Part shown: positions 59,905-64,000 of the stretch, in pieces
Numbering within the stretch: the stretch's first letter is position 1
Layout: each line of letters opens with the position of its first letter
Origin: DASZUK01 sp963844575
GTDB lineage: Bacteria; Actinomycetota; Acidimicrobiia; Acidimicrobiales; RAAP-2
Length of the DNA: 64,000 nt
Reading direction: 5' to 3'
NCBI GenBank assembly: GCA_963844575.1
Contig: CAWJOU010000005.1
Coordinates: forward strand, 1,674,001 to 1,738,000
The notes under the pieces: model-generated
Databases searched by the model: none
What the model saw: only the letters and a program-made list of their open reading frames with translations
Told to the model about the DNA's origin: nothing
Made by a program: the position numbers and the translations under genes

Positions 59905-61593
59905 ATGACGACGACGGAGACCGGCCCATCGGCGGCCCGAGTCGAGCCACCGATGGTGTCCGGTGGCGACGGCGACGGCGGCCACCTCGACGAGCTGCGC
60001 GAGGACCCGATCGCGCTGATGCGCCGGGTCCGCGACGAGTGCGGTGATGTCGGCCGGTTCCGCCTCGGCCAGCGCGACGTCGTCCTGTTCAGCGGGGCGG
60101 ACGCCAACGAGTTCTACTTCCGGGCCCCCGAAGAGACACTCGACCAGGCCGAGGCGTACCCGTTCATGACGCCGATCTTCGGGCCCGGCGTCGTCTTCGA
60201 CGCTCCGCCGGAGCGTCGCCGCGAGATGCTCCACAACCAGTCGCTGCGCGACAAGTTCATGCGCGGTCACGCGGCGACGATCGCCGGCGAGATCGACCGG
60301 ATGGTCGCCGGCTGGGGGGAGCGCGGCGAGATCGACCTGCTCGACTGGTTCGCCGAGCTGACGATCTACACGTCGTCGGCCTGCCTGGTCGGCCGGAAGT
60401 TCCGCGACGAGCTCGACGGGCGGTTTGCCGCGCTCTACCACGACCTCGAACGCGGCACCGATGCCATCGCCTACGTCGACCCGTACGCGCCGATCGAGAG
60501 CTTCCGCCGCCGCGACCAGGCCCGCGTCGACCTCGTCGCCCTCGTCCAGGGCATCATGGATCGCCGCGCCGCGGCGACGACGGTCGACGACACCGACCGC
60601 GACCTGCTCGATGTCCTGATGTCCGTTCGCCACGACGACGGCTCGCCGCGCTTTTTGGCCGACGAGGTCACCGGCATGTTCATCTCGATGATGTTCGCCG
60701 GCCACCACACGACGTCGGGCACCGCGGCGTGGACGCTCATCGAGCTGCTCCGCCACCCCGACGAGCTGACCGCGGTCGTGAGCGAGCTGGACGACCTCTA
60801 CGCGGACGGTTCGGAGGTCAGCTACCAGGCGCTGCGGGAGATCCCGCGGCTCGAGTCGGCGATCAAGGAGGCGCTGCGGCTCCACCCGCCGCTGATCCTC
60901 GTCCTCCGGGTGGCCAAGCAGGACCTCTCGTACGGCGGCTTCGCCATCCGGGCCGGCGATCTCGTCGGCGCGACCCCGGCGATCTCGAACCGGATCGCCG
61001 AGGACTTCGGCGACCCCGACGACTTCGTCCCGTCCCGCTACCTCGACCCGAGAGCCGAGGACCGGGCGAACCCGTGGACGTGGATCCCGTTCGGTGCCGG
61101 CCGGCACCGCTGCGTCGGTGCGCCGTTCGCCATGATGCAGCTGAAGGCCATCTTCTCCGTCCTGCTCCGGGAGTGGGAGTTCGAGCTGGCCCAGCCGGCT
61201 GACTCGTACCGCAACGACCACTCGAAGATGGTCGTCCAGCTCCAGCAGCCATGCGCGGTCCGCTACCGCCGGCGGGGCGCGGCGGCCGATGACACGGGGA
61301 TCGGTGACGGGGCCGCCGGCGGTCGGGACGCGTCGGCCGGCGGGACGGCCGCCGGCGACGACGAAACCGGCCACCCAGGCGCGGTGTCGGTGCGGACGTA
61401 CCGGGTCGTCGTCGACCGGGACCTGTGCCAGGGTCACGCGGTCTGCCAGTCGGAGGCCCCCGCGGTGTTCTCGGTGTCCAAGAAGGGCGAGCTGACCGTG
61501 CTCGACGACCAACCGCCCGACGACGAGCGAGAAGCCGTCGAGCGGGCGGTCCGCGAGTGCCCGACCCACGCCCTGCGCATCATCGAGACGTAA
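59905..61593 (+). CDS. cyp51: CYP51-type sterol 14-alpha-demethylase fused to a 3Fe-4S ferredoxin
   Basis: 562 residues, ATG with AGGGGGAG upstream. The P450 part (about 1-455) carries CYP51 traits: MFAGHHTTSGTAAWTLIELL in the I-helix, IKEALRLHPPL (E-x2-R), and FGAGRHRCVGAPFAMMQLKA around the heme Cys. A Gly/Ala/Asp linker (about 455-495) leads to a ferredoxin domain: VDRDLCQGHAVCQSEAP, ending ECPTHALRI, the three-Cys plus His pattern of 3Fe-4S ferredoxins. Mycobacteria encode these as two adjacent genes; a fusion is known in Methylococcus capsulatus. Removes the 14-alpha methyl group of sterols, in cytosol. Confidence 0.92.
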   Translation: MTTTETGPSAARVEPPMVSGGDGDGGHLDELREDPIALMRRVRDECGDVGRFRLGQRDVVLFSGADANEFYFRAPEETLDQAEAYPFMTPIFGPGVVFDAPPERRREMLHNQSLRDKFMRGHAATIAGEIDRMVAGWGERGEIDLLDWFAELTIYTSSACLVGRKFRDELDGRFAALYHDLERGTDAIAYVDPYAPIESFRRRDQARVDLVALVQGIMDRRAAATTVDDTDRDLLDVLMSVRHDDGSPRFLADEVTGMFISMMFAGHHTTSGTAAWTLIELLRHPDELTAVVSELDDLYADGSEVSYQALREIPRLESAIKEALRLHPPLILVLRVAKQDLSYGGFAIRAGDLVGATPAISNRIAEDFGDPDDFVPSRYLDPRAEDRANPWTWIPFGAGRHRCVGAPFAMMQLKAIFSVLLREWEFELAQPADSYRNDHSKMVVQLQQPCAVRYRRRGAAADDTGIGDGAAGGRDASAGGTAAGDDETGHPGAVSVRTYRVVVDRDLCQGHAVCQSEAPAVFSVSKKGELTVLDDQPPDDEREAVERAVRECPTHALRIIET

Positions 61594-61630
61594 GCCTGCG
61601 GACTCGAGACGTAAGACAGAGGGGGAGCTG

Positions 61631-62185
61631 ATGCCGGCGTTTGCTCGCGAAGAGCTGGAGGCGATGGTCGAGCGGTGGTTGGCGATCAACCAGCGGTGCG
61701 AGGCCGAGCGCGACTGGCGGCCGATGGCCGAGCTGTACACGGCGGACGCGACGTACGGCTGGAACGTCGGGCCGAACGACGAGTTCATGGCCGTCGGTCG
61801 CGACGAGATCCGTGACGTGGCGCTCGGGTCGGAGATGGCCGGCCTGGAGGGCTGGTCGTACCCGTACCAGCGGGTGCTGATCGACGACCAACTGGGCGAG
61901 GTGCTCGGTCTCTGGAAGCAGGTCGCCGACGCCACCCGGGACGACGGATCGCCCTACGAGGTGGCCGGCCTCGGCGGCAGCTGGTTCCGCTACGCCGGCG
62001 ACGGCCAGTGGAGCTGGCAGCGGGATTTCTTCGACGTCGGCAACGCCGGCACCGTGTTCTTCGAGATGATCGGCCGGGGCGTGCTGGCGGCGGGGATGCA
62101 GGAACGGATCGAGCGGGCGATGGCCGGCGAACGGCTGCCCGGCCACTACCCGCGGGGGAAGGCGCCGGCCGAGCTCTGGCCCTAA
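61631..62185 (+). CDS. NTF2/SnoaL-like protein
   Basis: 184 residues from ATG 61631, G-rich ribosome site upstream. A cone-shaped NTF2-like fold is suggested by the helical start (LEAMVERWLAINQRCEAERD), ELYTADATYGWNVGPNDEFM, and WSWQRDFFDVGNAGTVFFEM. The related Rv0760c beside mycobacterial cyp51 is a steroid-binding protein of this fold; ligand binding or isomerase activity here is inference. Last gene of the rightward operon. Confidence 0.85.
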   Translation: MPAFAREELEAMVERWLAINQRCEAERDWRPMAELYTADATYGWNVGPNDEFMAVGRDEIRDVALGSEMAGLEGWSYPYQRVLIDDQLGEVLGLWKQVADATRDDGSPYEVAGLGGSWFRYAGDGQWSWQRDFFDVGNAGTVFFEMIGRGVLAAGMQERIERAMAGERLPGHYPRGKAPAELWP

Positions 62186-62200
62186 CGGCCGCGACCGCCC

Positions 62201-62230
62201 CGCCGCCCGGCGCCCGGCCGCCTGGCGGCG
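62201..62230. terminator. hairpin between convergent genes
   Basis: CGCCGCC (62201-62207) pairs with GGCGGCG (62224-62230), loop of 16 bases. It lies between the NTF2-like gene and the convergent repeat-protein gene; no T run. Confidence 0.45.
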
Positions 62231-62231
62231 A

Positions 62232-64000
62232 CTACCTGACTGCCGTCATGCCGACGATCGGTTTGTTGAGCGGCTTGCCGCCCATCGAGCCATAGAACGC
62301 CGCTGTCCCGAAGGCGAACAGGCCGCCGTCGGACGCGACCTCCCAGTACCCCTTGCCTGTCGGCGTCGCGGTCATGCCGACGATCGGTTTGTTGAGCGGC
62401 TTGCCGCCCATCGAGCCATAGAACGCCGCTGTCCCGAAGGCGAACAGGCCGCCGTCGGACGCGACCTCCCAGTACCCCTTGCCTGTCGGCGTCGCGGTCA
62501 TCCCGACGATCGGTTGGTTCAAGGGCTTGCCGCCCATCGAGCCATAGAACGCCGCTGTCCCGAAGGCGAACAGCCCGCCGTCGGACGCGACCTCCCAGTA
62601 CCCCTTGCCTGTCGGCGTCGCGGTCATCCCGACGATCGGTTGGTTCAAGGGCTTGCCGCCCATCGAACCGTAGAACTGGGCCGAGCCGAACGCGAACAGG
62701 CCGCCGTCGGACGCGACCTCCCAGTACCCCTTGCCTGTCGGCGTGGCGGTCATCCCGACGATCGGTTGGTTCAAGGGCTTGCCGCCCATCGAGCCATAGA
62801 AGGCCGCTGTCCCGAAGGCGAACAGGCCGCCGTCGGATGCGACCTCCCAGTACCCCTTGCCTGTCGGCGTGGCGGTCATCCCGACGATCGGTTGGTTCAA
62901 GGGCTTGCCGCCCATCGAACCGTAGAACTGGGCCGAACCGAAGGCGAACAGGCCACCGTCGGATGCGACTTCCCAGTACCCGGGTGCCGGGGCAGGGGAT
63001 GGTGTGGTGGGCACTGTGCCGCCCAGGATGACGGCACCACCGGTCGTGGAGGTCCCGACGGCGGTGCAGGTGGCGGTGGCGGAGCAGGCGACCCGCAGCA
63101 TCCCGTGCACACCGCTTGGCACGGCCTGGTTGGTCCAGGTGGTTCCCCCATCCGTCGTCGTTGCCAAGAGAGCAGAGGTTGTCCCTGTGGCGTCCCCCAC
63201 CGCTACGCAGTCGGCGGTCGACGGGCACGATACGCCCCAGAGGGTGTCCGCGCCGGACGGTGCGGTTTGGCTGGTCCACGTGCCCCCGCCGTTCGTCGTG
63301 GTCAGGACGACCCCTGGTGTGTGGGAGGAGAAGCCGCCCACGACGACGCAGTCGGTGACCGAGGCGCACGAGACGCCGGCGAACCACTGGACTCCGCTCG
63401 GCGGCGTCTGCGTGGTCCACGTGGCTCCGCCGTCGGTGGTGGCGAGGATGGAGAACGCGCCGACGGCGATGCAGTCTGTCGTCGAGGGACACGAGACCGC
63501 GTCGAGGTTCGTGGTCATCGTCGGTACCGTCCGGTCGGTCCATGTCACCCCGCCGTCGGTGGTGGTGAAGATGACCGCTGTGAAGTAAGGGCCATGAAGC
63601 AGCATGCTCTCGTGCCCCACCGCGACGCAGTCGGCCGGCGAGGCGCACGAGACGCTGAGGAGGAGGGCTGCCGGGACCGGAGCGGTTCGGCTCGTCCATG
63701 AGGCGCCGCCGTCGCTCGTCGTCAGGATGGTGCTGCCTGTACCGACGGCGACGCAGTCGGCGGTCGAGGGGCACGAGACGCCATAGAGCGATGCCGTGCC
63801 GCTCGGGGGCGACTGGGCGGTCCAGGTGCTCCCTCCGTCGGTCGTGGCGACGATCGTGCTGTTATCGCCAACGGCGATGCAGTCGGAGATCGAGGTGCAC
63901 GCCACGGATTCCAGATGGGCCGGGGCCGGGTAGCTCGCCTGCACCTTCCAGCTCCACGAGCTGGCCGCCCCGGCCGGCGAGGTTATGACGAAGCCGACCA
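62232..64000 (-). CDS. repeat-rich, probably secreted protein (BNR-like + GYWEVASDGG repeats), 5' end outside window
   Basis: The reverse strand is open from the window edge to TAG at 62232, at least 589 residues; an internal GTG at 63944 is not the true start because the frame continues upstream. The first part has six to seven beta-propeller-like units of about 40-45 residues with CPSTADCVAVG and TTDGG-TWT motifs, as in BNR or photosystem-II-assembly-like propellers. The C-terminal 250 residues are six units of 42 residues beginning GYWEVASDGGLFAFG. Such proteins are usually extracellular; the signal peptide would lie outside the window. Function unknown. Confidence 0.85.
   Translation of the reverse strand, partial: VGFVITSPAGAASSWSWKVQASYPAPAHLESVACTSISDCIAVGDNSTIVATTDGGSTWTAQSPPSGTASLYGVSCPSTADCVAVGTGSTILTTSDGGASWTSRTAPVPAALLLSVSCASPADCVAVGHESMLLHGPYFTAVIFTTTDGGVTWTDRTVPTMTTNLDAVSCPSTTDCIAVGAFSILATTDGGATWTTQTPPSGVQWFAGVSCASVTDCVVVGGFSSHTPGVVLTTTNGGGTWTSQTAPSGADTLWGVSCPSTADCVAVGDATGTTSALLATTTDGGTTWTNQAVPSGVHGMLRVACSATATCTAVGTSTTGGAVILGGTVPTTPSPAPAPGYWEVASDGGLFAFGSAQFYGSMGGKPLNQPIVGMTATPTGKGYWEVASDGGLFAFGTAAFYGSMGGKPLNQPIVGMTATPTGKGYWEVASDGGLFAFGSAQFYGSMGGKPLNQPIVGMTATPTGKGYWEVASDGGLFAFGTAAFYGSMGGKPLNQPIVGMTATPTGKGYWEVASDGGLFAFGTAAFYGSMGGKPLNKPIVGMTATPTGKGYWEVASDGGLFAFGTAAFYGSMGGKPLNKPIVGMTAVR
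62241..62981 (-). repeat. 126-base tandem repeat, six units
   Basis: Six nearly identical 126-base units code the 42-residue GYWEVASDGG repeat. Two sub-types alternate (GTAAFYGSMGG and GSAQFYGSMGG), and the two C-terminal units have NKP instead of NQP. The near-identity at DNA level indicates recent duplication or gene conversion. Confidence 0.95.

Noticed and set aside
62241..62981. Regular repeats considered as a CRISPR array
   Set aside because: Units are 126 bases, adjoin without spacers, and are in frame with a protein repeat.
1..64000. tRNA, rRNA, insertion sequence or prophage genes
   Set aside because: I looked for transposase, integrase and tRNA-like cloverleaf patterns on both strands and saw none that I could support; only the DUF3800-like remnant hints at transfer.

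Overview
The window is very GC-rich and densely coded. It reads as a chromosomal segment of a flagellated, Gram-positive-type actinobacterium, most likely of the Acidimicrobiia (inference). The evidence is a flagellar cluster without P- or L-ring genes, a mycothiol-type formaldehyde dehydrogenase, a bacterial CYP51, and a secreted protein with tandem GYWEVASDGG repeats of a kind common in that class.

About 1-45,000 is one large flagellar gene cluster. On the + strand: flbD-motA-motB-fliL, then flgN-flgK-flgL-fliW, then flagellin-fliD-fliS and a small gene, then flgB-flgC-fliE-fliF-fliG-fliH-fliI-fliJ, a cell-wall hydrolase, fliK-flgD-flgE, and fliM-fliN-fliO-fliP-fliQ-fliR-flhB. On the - strand: a sigma-28 factor gene cut by the left edge, three paralogous YbjQ-like genes, and flhA, an flhF-like gene, a small membrane protein and csrA. 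Three large glycosyltransferases and a methyltransferase lie head-to-head with flagellin and probably decorate it. Most genes overlap by 4 bases (GTGA or ATGA), so translation is tightly coupled.

The control circuit can be read from the DNA. Five flagellar transcription starts share TCAA-N16-(G/A/T)CCGAT(A/G), a sigma-28-like promoter, next to a sigma-28 gene. The flagellin leader holds a perfect 8-bp hairpin with CGGA in its loop and a second GGA over the ribosome binding site, the layout of a CsrA target. Both fliW and csrA are present, and this CsrA is a 195-residue protein with two CsrA-like halves.

About 45,200-50,700 holds two or three uncharacterised proteins, a DUF1707 protein, a CsoR-type metal repressor with its operator, a permease with a YHS domain, and a COG4280-like membrane protein.

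About 50,700-62,200 is a catabolic or sterol-related block arranged around a divergent, TetR-type operator at 56,246. Leftward run a dehydrogenase (frameshifted), an aldehyde dehydrogenase, a carboxymuconolactone-decarboxylase-like protein, an SDR, an enoyl-CoA hydratase and a mycothiol-type alcohol dehydrogenase. Rightward run a conserved protein, TetR, a P450, an SDR, a CYP51-ferredoxin fusion and an NTF2-like protein. The gene set closely resembles the Mycobacterium tuberculosis Rv0760c-Rv0771 region around cyp51 (from memory; check by alignment).

The right end is a truncated secreted repeat protein. Three genes (fliG, fliM and the dehydrogenase) each need removal of one base to read through. 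All three are single-base insertions, so assembly error is the first explanation to test.
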